Origin: an uncultured Pseudomonadota bacterium
GTDB taxonomy: Bacteria; Pseudomonadota; Gammaproteobacteria; Methylococcales; Methylomonadaceae
Length of the DNA stretch: 64,000 nt
Assembly: GCA_903928965.1 (NCBI GenBank)
Contig: CAIYSZ010000085.1
Span: forward strand, 29,831-93,830
Reading direction: 5' to 3'
Positions 8,793 to 19,424 of the stretch are shown here, piece by piece (position 1 is the first letter of the stretch; every line of letters starts with the position of its first letter). The notes below the pieces were generated by a model. That model was not told where the DNA came from. It worked only from the letters and a program-made list of their open reading frames with translations, and made no database searches. Made by a program: the position numbers and the translations under genes.

Positions 8793-9434
8793 TTAAAACG
8801 TATCGCCCCAACCGCTGGAGCGGCGGCGCCAGCTCATGCGCGGCAAAATGAAACCCAGCAACACGCCGGACAAGGCCAGACCGCCGCCGTAGAGAAACCA
8901 GTCTTGGTTGCTGGTATCGCTCAGCGCTTGATTTTCACGCTTTAATTGCTGCAATTCGCGTTCGATGCCGACCACTTGCTCTTGCAATTGGTCCCGTTGT
9001 TGTTTCAACTGAATGGCGTTGGCGGCGGTTTGTTGCAGTTCGCTCAGCTCCGCGCTCACTCTGTCGCGTTCCTTAACGACGTCTTGATTAGCAAGTTGCG
9101 CGGCTTTTAACTGTTTATTCTCCTCCAGCAATTGCTCAAGCTTTTTGCTTGCGCCTTCCAATTGCGTGCGGCTGCCGGGTTCATTGCTTAGAAACCTAGT
9201 CAGGATAAAGCCTTCCACCCCATTAGCGATCTGCACATAGCTATAGCCGTTTTCATTGCTGTCCTGCAAAATATTGACCGGCGTGCCGTTGCCGAGAATT
9301 TTGACTATCTTGCTGCGTTCGCTATCGAAACTGCGCAAGGGGATTTCCACATTGTCGGTCACATAGGCGGTGCGGGCCTGGGCTAGCTGAGCGACGCTGC
9401 ATAACAATAAGGTTAAAGCCAAGGTGTTTTTCAC
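8793..9434 (-). CDS. SH3-domain, coiled-coil membrane protein (TIGR04211 type)
   Basis: A 213-aa exported membrane-anchored protein. The layout is a signal peptide (residues 1-20, ending AQA), a bacterial SH3 domain at about 22-85 (YVTDNVEIPLRSF to GFILTRFLS), a long coiled coil at about 95-175, one transmembrane helix near 180-200 (LYGGGLALSGVLLGFILP) and a short basic cytoplasmic tail. This is the architecture of the gammaproteobacterial TIGR04211/YgiM-like family. Its function is not settled; a periplasmic scaffold role is likely. Confidence 0.85.
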   Translation of the reverse strand: MKNTLALTLLLCSVAQLAQARTAYVTDNVEIPLRSFDSERSKIVKILGNGTPVNILQDSNENGYSYVQIANGVEGFILTRFLSNEPGSRTQLEGASKKLEQLLEENKQLKAAQLANQDVVKERDRVSAELSELQQTAANAIQLKQQRDQLQEQVVGIERELQQLKRENQALSDTSNQDWFLYGGGLALSGVLLGFILPRMSWRRRSSGWGDTF

Positions 9435-9640
9435 AATGTTAATCCTGTAACGGGGTTAATAACCAGAACTCTTTTCGCGCCGGCGGCAGTAGAAACGCGG
9501 GGATACAAGCCGGGCGGCAAATTACGGTTCACGCGGCGCGATAAGCCGCTAATTTTAGCGGATTTAAGCATAAACCGCGAATTAATCCCTATTCGCCCAG
9601 GTTCGCGCTGGGCCGCCAAGTACAAGGCCGGCCGCGGAAT

Positions 9641-10540
9641 TTAAGGTTTGATTAAAAATTCCAGCAAGGCTTTTTGAGCGTGCAAGCGATTTTCCGCTTC
9701 CGGGAATACCACGCTCTGCGGACCGTCTATCACTTCGGCGGCGACTTCCTCGCCGCGGTGCGCCGGCAAGCAGTGCATGAATAAGGCATCCGATTTAGCC
9801 GCATCCATGACGGCGCGATTGACTTGAAAATCCTTAAACGCAATCTCGCGCTTGGCTTGTTCCTCTTCTTGGCCCATGCTGGCCCAAACGTCGGTAACGA
9901 TCAAATCCGCGTCTCGCGCGGCCAGCAGCGGATCGGCGTAAAGAGCGACCCTGTCGGCGGCGGAGGCGACAATGTCCGGCAGGGGTTGATAATCCTTGGG
10001 GCTCGCAATATTCAGCTTAAAATCGAATTGGCGGGCGGCGTCGATATAAGAGTGGCACATATTATTGCCGTCGCCGATCCAGGCCACCGTTTTACCGGCG
10101 ATATCGCCGCGCAGCTCAAAAAAGGTTTGCATATCGGCCAATAATTGGCAAGGGTGATGCAAATCGGTCAAGCCGTTAATAACCGGGGCGCGAGAATATT
10201 CCGCAACCGTGGTCACGGTTTCATGGCTATTGGTGCGCAGCATAATGCCGTCCACCATGCTGGAAATAACCCGCGCCGTATCGGACAAGGGTTCGCCGCG
10301 GCCTAATTGCGTGTCGCGCGGCGATAAAAATAAAGCCGAGCCGCCGAACTGCGCCATGGCCACTTCAAACGAAATGCGGGTGCGAGTGGAGGATTTTTCA
10401 AAAATCATCGCCAGCACCTTGCCTTTAAGCGGTTGATAATCCCTGTCGGGATGATGCTTCAAATGAATGGCGCGTTGAATCAATGCGCGCAACTCGTCGC
10501 GGCTTAAGTCCAGCAGGGTCAAAAAATGTCTTGGTTGCAT
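9641..10540 (-). CDS. argF: Ornithine carbamoyltransferase
   Basis: Joins carbamoyl phosphate and ornithine to give citrulline in arginine biosynthesis. The 299-aa length is normal. Signature motifs are present: SSTRTRIS for carbamoyl phosphate, HPCQ, and the ornithine loop [11 protein letters not shown]. The start lies 9 bp after the argD stop, so argD and argF form an operon covering consecutive parts of the pathway. About 206 bp separate it from the SH3-domain gene downstream; I see no gene in that gap. Confidence 0.97.
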   Translation of the reverse strand: MQPRHFLTLLDLSRDELRALIQRAIHLKHHPDRDYQPLKGKVLAMIFEKSSTRTRISFEVAMAQFGGSALFLSPRDTQLGRGEPLSDTARVISSMVDGIMLRTNSHETVTTVAEYSRAPVINGLTDLHHPCQLLADMQTFFELRGDIAGKTVAWIGDGNNMCHSYIDAARQFDFKLNIASPKDYQPLPDIVASAADRVALYADPLLAARDADLIVTDVWASMGQEEEQAKREIAFKDFQVNRAVMDAAKSDALFMHCLPAHRGEEVAAEVIDGPQSVVFPEAENRLHAQKALLEFLIKP

Positions 10541-10549
10541 GAGTATGGG

Positions 10550-11722
10550 TTATTGAAAATTTTCTTGGATGAGTTCCGTCAACGTTTGCGCCAAAAGCTC
10601 CAGTTGCGCATGATCAATCACTAACGGCGGCAACAGGCGCACCACTCTGTCGGCGGTGACGTTAATCAGCACCCCCTTGGCCAGCGCCTTGGCCACCAAG
10701 GCGGCGCAAGGTTCGGACAGCGTCACGCCTATCATTAAACCGAAATGCCGGATGTCGACGACCGCCGCATGCCCCGCCAAGCCGGATTGCAGCAAGCGGC
10801 AAAAATACGCGCCCTTGTCGGCGGCTTGAGCGATCAAATCGCTGTTTTCCAAAGTCTCCAAAACCGCCAACGCCGCGCTGCACGCCAATGGATTGCCGCC
10901 AAAAGTAGAACCATGACTGCCGGCGGTCAAAATTTCCGCCGCCGCGCCGCGCGCCAGACAAGCGCCGATCGGCACGCCGTTGCCCAAGGCCTTGGCCATG
11001 GTGCAGACGTCCGGCAAAATAGCATTATGCTGATAAGCCAAGAAACGCCCGGTGCGGCCAACGCCGGTTTGAATTTCATCGGTCATCAACAACAATTGCC
11101 GCTGATCGCACAGTTCGCGCAAGCGGTTCAAATAATCGGCGTCCGGCAGGTTGACGCCGCCCTCCCCTTGCGCCGGCTCCACCAAAATGGCAACCAGATT
11201 GGGATTATCATGCGCCAATTCGGCCATTGCATTCACATCGTTATAAGGGGCATGGACGAATCCCTGCACTAGCGGAGCAAACCCTTGTTGAATTTTCGGG
11301 TTGCCGGTCGCGCTCAGGGTAGCCATGGTACGGCCGTGAAAACTGCTGTGCGCCGTGGCGATCAAAGGCCGATCTATGCCGCGCTGGTGACCGTATTTAC
11401 GGGCGAGTTTAATCGCCGCTTCGTTGGCTTCCGCCCCGGAATTACAAAAAAACGCGTTATCCATGCCGCTGAGCCGGGTCAATTTATCCGCCAGCCGGCT
11501 TTGCAAAGCCACCTGATACAGATTGGAGGTATGGATTAATAAGCCGCTTTGCCGGCAAATAGCATCCCGCACCGCCGGATGGGCATGCCCAAGATTACAA
11601 ACCGCAATGCCGGCCAAGGCGTCCAAATAGCGCGCGCCTTGATCATCCCACAGCCATGCGCCTTCACCATGCGTAAAGGTGATAGCTTGTCTTGCGTAAG
11701 TCGGCATTAAATGCGTGGTCAT
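10550..11722 (-). CDS. argD: Acetylornithine aminotransferase
   Basis: PLP-dependent class III aminotransferase, 390 aa, converting N-acetylglutamate semialdehyde to N-acetylornithine (it may also serve the lysine pathway). Visible features are the cofactor motif LMTDEIQTGVGRTG, the PLP lysine in TMAKALGNGVPIGA, and HSSFHGRTMATLSATG. It is first in the argD-argF pair. I saw no clear ARG box in the 168-bp upstream gap. Confidence 0.95.
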   Translation of the reverse strand: MTTHLMPTYARQAITFTHGEGAWLWDDQGARYLDALAGIAVCNLGHAHPAVRDAICRQSGLLIHTSNLYQVALQSRLADKLTRLSGMDNAFFCNSGAEANEAAIKLARKYGHQRGIDRPLIATAHSSFHGRTMATLSATGNPKIQQGFAPLVQGFVHAPYNDVNAMAELAHDNPNLVAILVEPAQGEGGVNLPDADYLNRLRELCDQRQLLLMTDEIQTGVGRTGRFLAYQHNAILPDVCTMAKALGNGVPIGACLARGAAAEILTAGSHGSTFGGNPLACSAALAVLETLENSDLIAQAADKGAYFCRLLQSGLAGHAAVVDIRHFGLMIGVTLSEPCAALVAKALAKGVLINVTADRVVRLLPPLVIDHAQLELLAQTLTELIQENFQ

Positions 11723-11890
11723 GTAGATTTTAAAGTATGAAAAAGAGGGTTTTACGCCTTGGGAAAAAAGCGCGCGATTATATGAAGTTAGCAGATAAAT
11801 TGCAAGAAATTAAACTTTGCCGCAAACAGAATGCACGCGGCCGGCAATAGGCGTCACGCAAGCTATTGCTCGGCCAGCGTATTTTGAGGC

Positions 11891-12223
11891 TTAAAATTTT
11901 ACCCGCGACAAAATGGCATCGTAGATTTGATTGCTGAACTGAATCGAAGACCGAATGATCTGCATGTCAATCTCGGTGCGTTGCGCGCCGGGTTTTTTAA
12001 ACCGTTCCCCGGCCTCCTTGCCCGCCTTGATGGCTTGAGTGCATTTTTCATCGCCGAACAAATTATTTTTGGCGGCCACCCGCTCGGCGAGATCGGTTAA
12101 AAACCGGTTATCGGTGACCTCGTAAAAGCCCGCGACCGCGCACAAGGTAAAATCTCTATCGCCCGCGAATCCGGCGCGCGATGCGAAAAAGATGAATAGA
12201 AAGCACAGAACCTTACGTTTCAT
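11891..12223 (-). CDS. Small secreted hypothetical protein
   Basis: A 110-aa protein with a signal peptide (MKRKVLCFLFIFFASRAGFA, cleavage near residue 20). The mature part is helical and has two cysteines (in TLCAVAG and EKCTQAI) that could form a disulfide. I recognise no family. It stands alone between argD and the acyltransferase gene. Confidence 0.6.
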   Translation of the reverse strand: MKRKVLCFLFIFFASRAGFAGDRDFTLCAVAGFYEVTDNRFLTDLAERVAAKNNLFGDEKCTQAIKAGKEAGERFKKPGAQRTEIDMQIIRSSIQFSNQIYDAILSRVKF

Positions 12224-12549
12224 AATGTTACGCCTTTATCTTCTATTAGGTTATTTTGGATGCCATCCCGTTGCGCGCTTAAACGCGCGGAGCGGAATTG
12301 ACGCCAGCTAAGCGCTAAACATACTAATCTTACCGAGGCCGCCGCCGAAGGGCAACCATTGTTATACATCCAGGCCCATGCAAGCAAAAGTTGCGGCTAC
12401 ATCAGCGCCTTAATGTGAGCGGGGCTTAACTTCCCGCCATGCAAACGGCGGGGCTAACCGCCATGCCATAAATTTTATGTTAATATTTATTTCCTCAAAT
12501 TGTTGCTATTTTTAAACATAGCTTTTTTCATGGGCGAACCTAATTCATT
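12224..12549. other. Gene-free spacer
   Basis: 326 bp between the secreted hypothetical protein and the acyltransferase gene, which are divergently transcribed. It presumably carries both promoters, but I found no motif good enough to call. AT content rises towards 12490. Confidence 0.4.
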
Positions 12550-13602
12550 ATGCGAGTAAAATTACTTGATTTGACGCGCGGTATTTTAATGCTTTACATC
12601 GTCTTTATTGTGCATGGGCTGTTTTGGTTGCGGTTGCTGCCGCAATCAATAAGCTCATTGTTTTTATTTGAAATGCCGGCGATGTTCATTATTTCCGGAT
12701 ACGCCTATTTTCAATACGAAGACTCAAGAGCCAGAAAATTAATCCCGTTTGGAGCAAGGGAATATTTCTTTTTCATAGTATCCAGGTTTACCAGAATTTT
12801 AACGCCTTACTTGGTTTACGCGCTCGCCTGTATTGCACTATTATACTTTTGGCCGGGGCTAGGAAAATTCGGAGAGTATAATTTTTGGAGTTTATTTATC
12901 GCTTGGATAAACCCGTTCAACTTCGGCAAGGGCTTTACCTCAAATTTGCTGGATTTACATCTATGGTTTATTCCGGTATTCTTGTTCGTATCCGCGTTGC
13001 TGCCATTCGCCGCAAAATTGCGGCCGTTCAAGAATCCAAATTTTTTACTGTTGCTCCTAGGCATCGCCATCCTGGCCTATGCATCAACCAAAATTCAATT
13101 TACCGGCTCGGATTTTGCCAAAAAAATTCTCTTTTACCTGCTCTTCGCCTTGTTTGGCTATTACTTGGCGCGTTCCGCCGACTATTTTTCCCGCGCCAGA
13201 TTCGGCTTGATCGCGCTGGCATCACTTTTATTGATGGTAGGTTTGGTTGCCCTCAATGACTGGAATCTCAAAGTCATGGACATGCAAGTCAACAAATTCC
13301 CCCCTAATCACATCTTTTTTATTTTTTCATGTTTTTGGATTTCACTTTTCCTTTTTTTGGGATACAGGTCCACCGGAATTCTCAAAAAAATGGAATCTTG
13401 CATAGATCAATTTTGGTTAAGCCCATTTGTCAAGGCGGGTTACTCCATATATCTATGGCAAGGCATCGGCTACACCCTGGCGGTTGAAGCTGGAAAAGCT
13501 CTTGACATCAATAAAATAGTGGTATGGTTCGCGGCGGTTCTGCTATCGGTCATCCTAGGCGGCCTCGCCGCGCCCATGGAGAGAATCAGGCTGCGGGTTT
13601 AA
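12550..13602 (+). CDS. Acyltransferase-3 family membrane protein
   Basis: A 350-aa integral membrane protein with about ten hydrophobic helices and the N-terminal pattern of acyltransferase 3 ([20 protein letters not shown], then H22 in VHGLF), typical of enzymes that acetylate or succinylate surface polysaccharides or lipids. The substrate is not evident, and no glycan cluster adjoins it. Base composition is more AT-rich than the flanking tex and arg genes, which may reflect horizontal acquisition. It ends 113 bp before tex on the same strand. Confidence 0.8.
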   Translation: MRVKLLDLTRGILMLYIVFIVHGLFWLRLLPQSISSLFLFEMPAMFIISGYAYFQYEDSRARKLIPFGAREYFFFIVSRFTRILTPYLVYALACIALLYFWPGLGKFGEYNFWSLFIAWINPFNFGKGFTSNLLDLHLWFIPVFLFVSALLPFAAKLRPFKNPNFLLLLLGIAILAYASTKIQFTGSDFAKKILFYLLFALFGYYLARSADYFSRARFGLIALASLLLMVGLVALNDWNLKVMDMQVNKFPPNHIFFIFSCFWISLFLFLGYRSTGILKKMESCIDQFWLSPFVKAGYSIYLWQGIGYTLAVEAGKALDINKIVVWFAAVLLSVILGGLAAPMERIRLRV

Positions 13603-13715
13603 GCGCAAAAGCGCGCCTTAAGCCAAGCCAAACGGAACAACCGGCTTGGCTTTCTTGGGTTTATCGGCGCATCCTGGTAAAATTAAAGGTTTCCCAACGT
13701 GCTCTAAACAAGAAA

Positions 13716-16007
13716 ATGGATGTTATTCAACGAATTGCAGAAGAATTAAACGTCAATCCGCGACAAGTCGCCGCCGCCGCGGAACTACTGGACTCAGGTT
13801 CCACGGTGCCGTTCATCGCCCGCTACCGCAAAGAAGCCACCGGCGGATTGGACGACACCCAACTGCGCACCCTGGAGGACCGGCTATTTTACCTGCGTGA
13901 ACTGAACGAACGCCGGCAAACCATCATTGACAGCATCCGCAATCAAGGCAAGCTGACGCCGGAACTGGAGCAAAGCCTACTCGCCGCCGAAACCAAAACC
14001 CTATTGGAAGACTTGTACCTGCCCTACAAGCCCAAACGCCGGACCAAGGCGCAAATCGCCCGCGAAGCCGGCCTGGAGCCATTGCTCGACGCCTTGCTGG
14101 CAGACCGAGGCTTGATACCGGAACAAGCCGCCTTGGCCTATTTGAATCCCGAGCAGCAGATTAACGACGCCGCGGAAGCATTGGAAGGCGCGCGGCAAAT
14201 CCTGATGGAGCGCCTTTCCGAGGACGCCGAATTACTGCACGCGCTGCGCGAACGAATTTGGGAACGAGGCGTCCTGCAAGCCTCCGTGGCGACGGGCAAA
14301 GCCGAGCAAGCCGCCAAATTCAAGGATTATTTCGATTACCGCGAACCGATTGCGAAAATACCCTCGCATCGGGCCTTGGCCTTGTTTCGCGGTCGCAATG
14401 AGGACCTGCTCAATCTGACTCTGCTAGCGGCGGCGGACGACCCAACAGAACAGCAACTCTGCGCCCAATTCACCGCGCAACGCCTGCCCGCGGACCCCAA
14501 CGGCTCACCGGCCGACGTCTGGCTAGTTGAAAGCGCGCGCCTAGCCTGGAAAATCAAACTCTTCACCCGCATTGATCTGGACTTGAAACAACGCCTGCGC
14601 GAAGCGGCGGAACAAGAAGCCATCAAAGTCTTCGCCAAAAATCTGCGCGATCTGCTCCTGACCGCCCCGGCCGGACCGAAAACCACCCTCGGTTTAGACC
14701 CCGGCATCCGCACCGGCGTCAAGGCCGCGGTGGTGGACGCCACCGGCAAATTGCTGGCCACCGCGACCATTTACCCGCACCAGCCGAAAAATCAATGGCG
14801 CGAATCCATCGCCACGCTGGCGCAATTGGTCCAAACGCACCAAGTCAATCTGATCAGCATCGGCAACGGCACCGCCTCGCGCGAAACCGATCAACTGGTC
14901 GCGGACCTATTCAAGCAACACCCTGAAATCAAGGCGCAAAAAATCACGGTTTCCGAAGCCGGGGCCTCGGTTTACTCCGCTTCAGAATTGGCGGCCAAGG
15001 AATTTCCCGAACTAGACGTCTCCCTGCGCGGCGCGGTATCCATCGCCCGCCGCCTGCAAGACCCGCTGGCGGAACTGGTCAAAATCGAGCCCAAGGCCAT
15101 CGGCGTCGGCCAATACCAGCACGACGTCAACCAAACCCAATTGGCGCGCACGCTCGACGCGGTGGTGGAAGACTGCGTAAACGCCGTCGGGGTAGACGTC
15201 AACACCGCCTCGGCCGCCTTGCTGCGGCAAGTCGCCGGCCTCAACGGCAGTATCAGCGAAAACATCGTCGCCTACCGCGACGCGAATGGCCCATTCGTCA
15301 ACCGGCGGCAGTTGAAAAACGTCAACCGTTTCGGCGAAAAAACCTTTGAACAAGCCGCCGGCTTCCTGCGCGTCATGCACGGCGACAACCCGCTGGACGC
15401 CTCGGCGGTGCATCCGGAGGCCTATCCGCTAGTCAACACCATCCTCGACGATACCGGCAAAACCATAAACGAACTCATCGGCCAAAGCCAATTCTTACGT
15501 TCCTTAAACGCCGCCAATTACACCACCGCCGACTTCGGCTTGCCCACCGTGACCGACATATTGCGCGAACTGGAAAAACCCGGCCGCGACCCGCGCCCTG
15601 AATTCAAAAGCGCGCAATTCAAGGCAGGCGTGGAAAAAATCACCGACCTCAAACCCGGCATGCAATTAGAAGGCATGGTCACTAACGTGGCCAATTTCGG
15701 CGCATTCGTCGATGTCGGCGTGCACCAAGACGGCCTGGTGCATATCTCGCATCTAGCCGACGAATTCGTCAAAGACCCGCATCAAGTCATTAAAACCGGC
15801 GATCTGGTCAAAGTCACGGTGCTGGAAGTCGATTTGGCGCGGCAACGCATCTCCCTCAGCATGAAGAAAAATCCGGACCGCTCCGACATAGCGTCCGCCG
15901 AAAAGCCGCAAAAAACCCCAGGAAAAGCGCAAAAAACCGTTCAGCCGGCGACGCCCAGCGCCTTGGGCGACGCCCTGGCCAAGGCCTTGTCGAAAAAATC
16001 CGGCTAA
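13716..16007 (+). CDS. tex: Tex-family RNA-binding transcription accessory protein
   Basis: Nucleic-acid-binding protein of the Tex/Spt6 family, 763 aa from the ATG at 13716. This start matches the conserved N-terminus ([13 protein letters not shown]); a longer in-frame reading from 13524 would overlap the acyltransferase gene. Domains in order are the Tex N-terminal helical region, a YqgF-like RNase H fold ([19 protein letters not shown]), helix-hairpin-helix repeats ([20 protein letters not shown]) and a C-terminal S1 domain ([16 protein letters not shown]). Family length is about 770. Confidence 0.95.
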   Translation: MDVIQRIAEELNVNPRQVAAAAELLDSGSTVPFIARYRKEATGGLDDTQLRTLEDRLFYLRELNERRQTIIDSIRNQGKLTPELEQSLLAAETKTLLEDLYLPYKPKRRTKAQIAREAGLEPLLDALLADRGLIPEQAALAYLNPEQQINDAAEALEGARQILMERLSEDAELLHALRERIWERGVLQASVATGKAEQAAKFKDYFDYREPIAKIPSHRALALFRGRNEDLLNLTLLAAADDPTEQQLCAQFTAQRLPADPNGSPADVWLVESARLAWKIKLFTRIDLDLKQRLREAAEQEAIKVFAKNLRDLLLTAPAGPKTTLGLDPGIRTGVKAAVVDATGKLLATATIYPHQPKNQWRESIATLAQLVQTHQVNLISIGNGTASRETDQLVADLFKQHPEIKAQKITVSEAGASVYSASELAAKEFPELDVSLRGAVSIARRLQDPLAELVKIEPKAIGVGQYQHDVNQTQLARTLDAVVEDCVNAVGVDVNTASAALLRQVAGLNGSISENIVAYRDANGPFVNRRQLKNVNRFGEKTFEQAAGFLRVMHGDNPLDASAVHPEAYPLVNTILDDTGKTINELIGQSQFLRSLNAANYTTADFGLPTVTDILRELEKPGRDPRPEFKSAQFKAGVEKITDLKPGMQLEGMVTNVANFGAFVDVGVHQDGLVHISHLADEFVKDPHQVIKTGDLVKVTVLEVDLARQRISLSMKKNPDRSDIASAEKPQKTPGKAQKTVQPATPSALGDALAKALSKKSG

Positions 16008-16017
16008 ATTTTGGTTA

Positions 16018-16040
16018 GCCGCCGCCGGAATGGCGGCGGC
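16018..16040. terminator. GC-rich hairpin between tex and the DSALRRHY gene
   Basis: A perfect 9-bp stem (GCCGCCGCC / GGCGGCGGC) with a 5-nt loop, 10 bp after the tex stop and between two convergent genes. No T-run follows on either strand, so it is a likely but unproven bidirectional terminator. Confidence 0.5.
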
Positions 16041-16059
16041 GATAAACTAAACCTTCAAA

Positions 16060-16728
16060 TTAAGCCGTCAACTCGCGCAAATACGCGTCCAGCTTGCTTT
16101 GCACCAGCGTTTGGTAATGCCGCCGCAACACGCTGTCGCTGGGTTTCGGCGGCAATTCGGCTTCGATTTGCGAGCGCAACAAGCTCAGGAAATGCCGCCG
16201 TAAAGCAGAATCCTCGGGAATGACCGCCTTGGCCTCTGGCGGGACGGACTTAACGTCAACCACCGGTGCCGCCGCGGCTTCCGGCGCGGATACCGCCGTC
16301 AAGCCAAGCGCGGGTTTCGTGGCGCCCAGCCAATTGGCCGCTTGCGTATCGTAATGCCGCCGCAACGCGGAATCGGTGGGATAAGGATTGCTAAGCGCCA
16401 ACTTGCGGGCCGCTTTTTCAGATAAATAATGCCGTCTTAAAGCGGAATCCTCCGGAATCCACTCTTCAGCCGGCGCGGCTATCCCGCCCGCCGTTGGCTC
16501 AGCCGGCTTCTGGGTCAGACCCGCCACCGCTTCATTCAAGGCTTCCTTAGCGGCGCGCGGCGCGGAAACGCCGGATGAATCCTCTGACGGTCGAATAGCG
16601 GGCGAATGACGGTTAATGCCGACCTCCCGCTGCAAATCCTGCGACTCATTTTGCTTTTGTTTACGCAAAAAAAACGCAACCGCGGCCAATACCGCCGCAA
16701 AAATTGTCAATCCGATGATTATTTTCAT
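16060..16728 (-). CDS. Membrane-anchored protein with four DSALRRHY repeats
   Basis: A 222-aa protein of unknown function. One N-terminal transmembrane helix (residues 3-21) is followed by a basic stretch and a low-complexity Ala/Pro/Glu linker. An eight-residue motif DS(A/V)LRRH(Y/F) occurs four times, at residues 94, 119, 173 and 198. The two pairs are each 25 residues apart, as if one two-motif unit had been duplicated. Each motif follows Pro-(E/T/S)-Asp and precedes a short helix. The pattern suggests a repeated docking or oligomerisation element on the cytoplasmic or periplasmic side of the membrane; no known domain comes to mind. Confidence 0.7.
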   Translation of the reverse strand: MKIIIGLTIFAAVLAAVAFFLRKQKQNESQDLQREVGINRHSPAIRPSEDSSGVSAPRAAKEALNEAVAGLTQKPAEPTAGGIAAPAEEWIPEDSALRRHYLSEKAARKLALSNPYPTDSALRRHYDTQAANWLGATKPALGLTAVSAPEAAAAPVVDVKSVPPEAKAVIPEDSALRRHFLSLLRSQIEAELPPKPSDSVLRRHYQTLVQSKLDAYLRELTA

Positions 16729-16924
16729 GATGCTCCTCCAAATAGATATGATTCAGCGTGAACCTAATCCGTGCGTCCGCCGAACTTAAGTTATTATATT
16801 AACTACCCCGCTCATGAGGCGTCATTTCATTATTTACAGCGGCTCATTTTATAGCATAAGCTCGCCGAATTGGCCTAAGAGAAATTAACGTCCGCCAGTC
16901 CCTAAAACGCCCGGAGCCAAATCC

Positions 16925-18184
16925 ATGAATTCACCCCGCCCCAACCGGCAAACCCTGCATGTCGCCCTGGGCCTAATCCTAGGCATTTTCATCGGCGAGG
17001 GCTTAAATCTGGCCTTGGCCCCGTCCGGTGCTGACAGTCCGCCGCTCTCGGCCATCATGGAAGTATGCCGGATACTGACGGATATATTTCTGCGCCTGGT
17101 AAAAATGATTATCGCGCCGCTGGTGTTCTCCACCCTGGTGGTTGGCATAGCCCGGATGGGAGACGCGCACGCGGTGGGGCGCATCGGCCTAAAGGCCATC
17201 CTCTGGTTTTTCACCGTATCGCTCATCAGTTTACTGCTGGGCATGCTGTTGGCCAACGCCCTGCAACCCGGCGTCGGCTTGCAAATGCCGCTGCCCGGCG
17301 GGCAAGAAGCCGCCGACCTGCCCACGGTCAAACCCTCCCTGGCCGGATTCACGGAACACGTGTTTCCCAAAAGCATCATCGAGGCCATGGCCAACAATGA
17401 AATTTTGCAAATCGTGGTGTTTTCCCTGTTTTTCGGCTCGGCCTGCGCCGCGGTGGGAGAACCGGCCAGCCCCGTGATAGCCGCGTTGGATGCTTTGTCG
17501 CATATCACGCTCAAAATCACCAGCTACGTCATGCACTTCGCCCCGGTGGCCGTCTGCGCCGCGCTGACCTCCATCATCGCCCAAAAAGGCTTGGGAGTGC
17601 TGCTCGTTTACGGCCGCCTCATCGTCGATTTTTATTTCGGCTTGCTATTGTTGTGCGCCTTGCTGGCGGCGGCGGCAGCCCTGATTTTAGGCAAACGCTG
17701 TTTAAGCTTGTTCCGCCACATCCGCGAACCGATGCTGCTGGCTTTCGCCACCGCCAGCAGCGAAAGCGCCTATCCCTTATTACTGCGCCAATTGGAGCGC
17801 TACGGCTGCGACGCCAAAATATGCGGTCTGGTGCTGCCCCTGGGTTATTCGTTCAACCTGGACGGCAGCATGATGTACATGACCTTCGCCGTGCTATTTA
17901 TCAGCCAAGCTTACGGCATGCAACTGCCCCCGCACGACCAAATACTCATGCTGCTGATATTACTGTTCACCAGCAAAGGCATGGCCGGGGTTCCCAGAGC
18001 CTCGCTGGTGGTGATCGCCGGAACCCTCTCCATGTTCCACATCCCGGAAGCCGGCCTATTATTACTGCTGGGCATAGACCAATTGCTGGACATGGGACGC
18101 AGCGCCGTCAACATGTTCGGCAATAGCATGGCCACAGCGATTATTTGTCGCTCCGAGCAACGCGGCAAACAGCCGGGGTCTTGA
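16925..18184 (+). CDS. Dicarboxylate/amino acid:cation symporter (DAACS family)
   Basis: A 419-aa inner-membrane carrier of the GltP/DctA type that takes up glutamate/aspartate or C4-dicarboxylates with Na+ or H+. It has about eight transmembrane segments, the serine-rich hairpin motif ATASSESAYPLLLRQLE, and the substrate/cation signature LPLGYSFNLDGSMMYMTFAV. The second hairpin motif TSKGMAGVPRASLV is present. The ATG is preceded by CGGAGCC. Whether it moves amino acids or dicarboxylates cannot be told from sequence alone. Confidence 0.9.
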   Translation: MNSPRPNRQTLHVALGLILGIFIGEGLNLALAPSGADSPPLSAIMEVCRILTDIFLRLVKMIIAPLVFSTLVVGIARMGDAHAVGRIGLKAILWFFTVSLISLLLGMLLANALQPGVGLQMPLPGGQEAADLPTVKPSLAGFTEHVFPKSIIEAMANNEILQIVVFSLFFGSACAAVGEPASPVIAALDALSHITLKITSYVMHFAPVAVCAALTSIIAQKGLGVLLVYGRLIVDFYFGLLLLCALLAAAAALILGKRCLSLFRHIREPMLLAFATASSESAYPLLLRQLERYGCDAKICGLVLPLGYSFNLDGSMMYMTFAVLFISQAYGMQLPPHDQILMLLILLFTSKGMAGVPRASLVVIAGTLSMFHIPEAGLLLLLGIDQLLDMGRSAVNMFGNSMATAIICRSEQRGKQPGS

Positions 18185-18312
18185 GCCGAGCCGATTTAAA
18201 GCGGGTGAATATTGACGCAATGGGATGCCGTGGACATAAGCCGCAATCACCGGGCTAACCGCCGCGCAAATAGCTCACTTTACCCGGAAAATAATCCCGC
18301 AAACTTAAGGTA

Positions 18313-19212
18313 TTACGTCCTCGCCCGCGGCGCTTGCGCCAATATCTCGTTAATGAAATATTTTAAATAGGTCGGCAAGTACAAATGCTTCAAATAAGCG
18401 ATCTTGGTCACCGAGCGCGGTATCACATGCGATAAATCCATGGCCGCCAAATCGCTATCGTTACCCTCTTCATACGCCATGCTGGAAATAATGCCCACCC
18501 CTAGGCCCAGCCTAACATAAGTCTTGATGATATCTGAATCGGCCGCCGCCAAGGTGATGTCCATTTTCTCCCCGGCTTGCCGAAAGGCCCGCTCAATGTT
18601 CGAGCGACCGGTGAACCCCTGCGAATAAGTCAATAGCGGATAAGTCGCCAAGCGTTGCAGCGTCAACTCGCCTTGGGCAAGCGGATGCCGCGGCGGGGCC
18701 ACGGCGATATGGCTCCATTCATAGCAGGGCTTAATCACCAACTTTTCATCCTCGTCCACTTTTTCGGTGCAAATTGCGATATCCGCCCGATGATGATGCA
18801 AATGCTGAATCAACTCATCCGGCGACGATTGAATCATATAAATACTCATATCCGGATACCGCTCGCGAAATCTTTGCACGGGTCCCGGCAGCAAATACTT
18901 GGCTTGCGTATGCGTGGTGGCGATATGCAAACACCCGTTGCGGTTATCCCTAAAATCGTCGGCGATGGCATGAATATTTTTTTTCGCTTGATTGATCGAC
19001 TCCACCTGCTCCATGATGCGTTCGCCCAAGGCGGTCAAACCCAGCAATTTTTTCCCGTGCCGCTCGAATAACGGCGAACCTAATTCCTCCTCGAATAATT
19101 GCAATTGCCGGCTGGCCGCCGATTGCACGACATTCAATCTTTCCGCCGCCTTGGATTGATTGAAATTGGTCTCTTGCAAAATCCGCAAAAGTTCAATTTG
19201 GTTAAGATTCAT
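18313..19212 (-). CDS. LysR-type regulator of the CysB/Cbl group
   Basis: A 299-aa transcriptional regulator. The N-terminal winged HTH (residues 1-60, SKAAERLNVVQSAASRQLQL) is followed by a periplasmic-binding-like effector domain. CysB-type features include IATTHTQAKYLLPGPVQRFR, the early SPDELIQHL stretch and the C-terminal HVIPRSVTKIAYLK. CysB/Cbl proteins activate sulfur assimilation genes with N-acetylserine or adenosine phosphosulfate as ligand. It is the only regulator here with a plausible link to sulfur metabolism, but it is far from the sulfatase operon. Confidence 0.88.
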   Translation of the reverse strand: MNLNQIELLRILQETNFNQSKAAERLNVVQSAASRQLQLFEEELGSPLFERHGKKLLGLTALGERIMEQVESINQAKKNIHAIADDFRDNRNGCLHIATTHTQAKYLLPGPVQRFRERYPDMSIYMIQSSPDELIQHLHHHRADIAICTEKVDEDEKLVIKPCYEWSHIAVAPPRHPLAQGELTLQRLATYPLLTYSQGFTGRSNIERAFRQAGEKMDITLAAADSDIIKTYVRLGLGVGIISSMAYEEGNDSDLAAMDLSHVIPRSVTKIAYLKHLYLPTYLKYFINEILAQAPRART

Positions 19213-19424
19213 TGAATTAGACGTTCCTATTTGTCAAACGTATCATGATTGAAACCGCTACGCCGAAAAAAAACAAACCCTGCACGGCGCGGCGGCATGC
19301 CCTATGCGCCGAAAACGTTCAAAGCGTCCCTCGGCGCGGGCGGTATTTCAATATTATGAAAAACTTGAATCTAGGTAAAATGGTTATTACAGAAAAGTAT
19401 ATCTAACTATTAGATAATGAACCG

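Noticed and set aside
9431..9625. 64-codon frame upstream of the SH3-domain gene
   Set aside because: No ribosome binding site, basic composition, no recognisable pattern; likely untranslated spacer.
13524..13715. 64-codon N-terminal extension of Tex
   Set aside because: Overlaps the acyltransferase gene and is unlike the family; the ATG at 13716 matches the conserved start.
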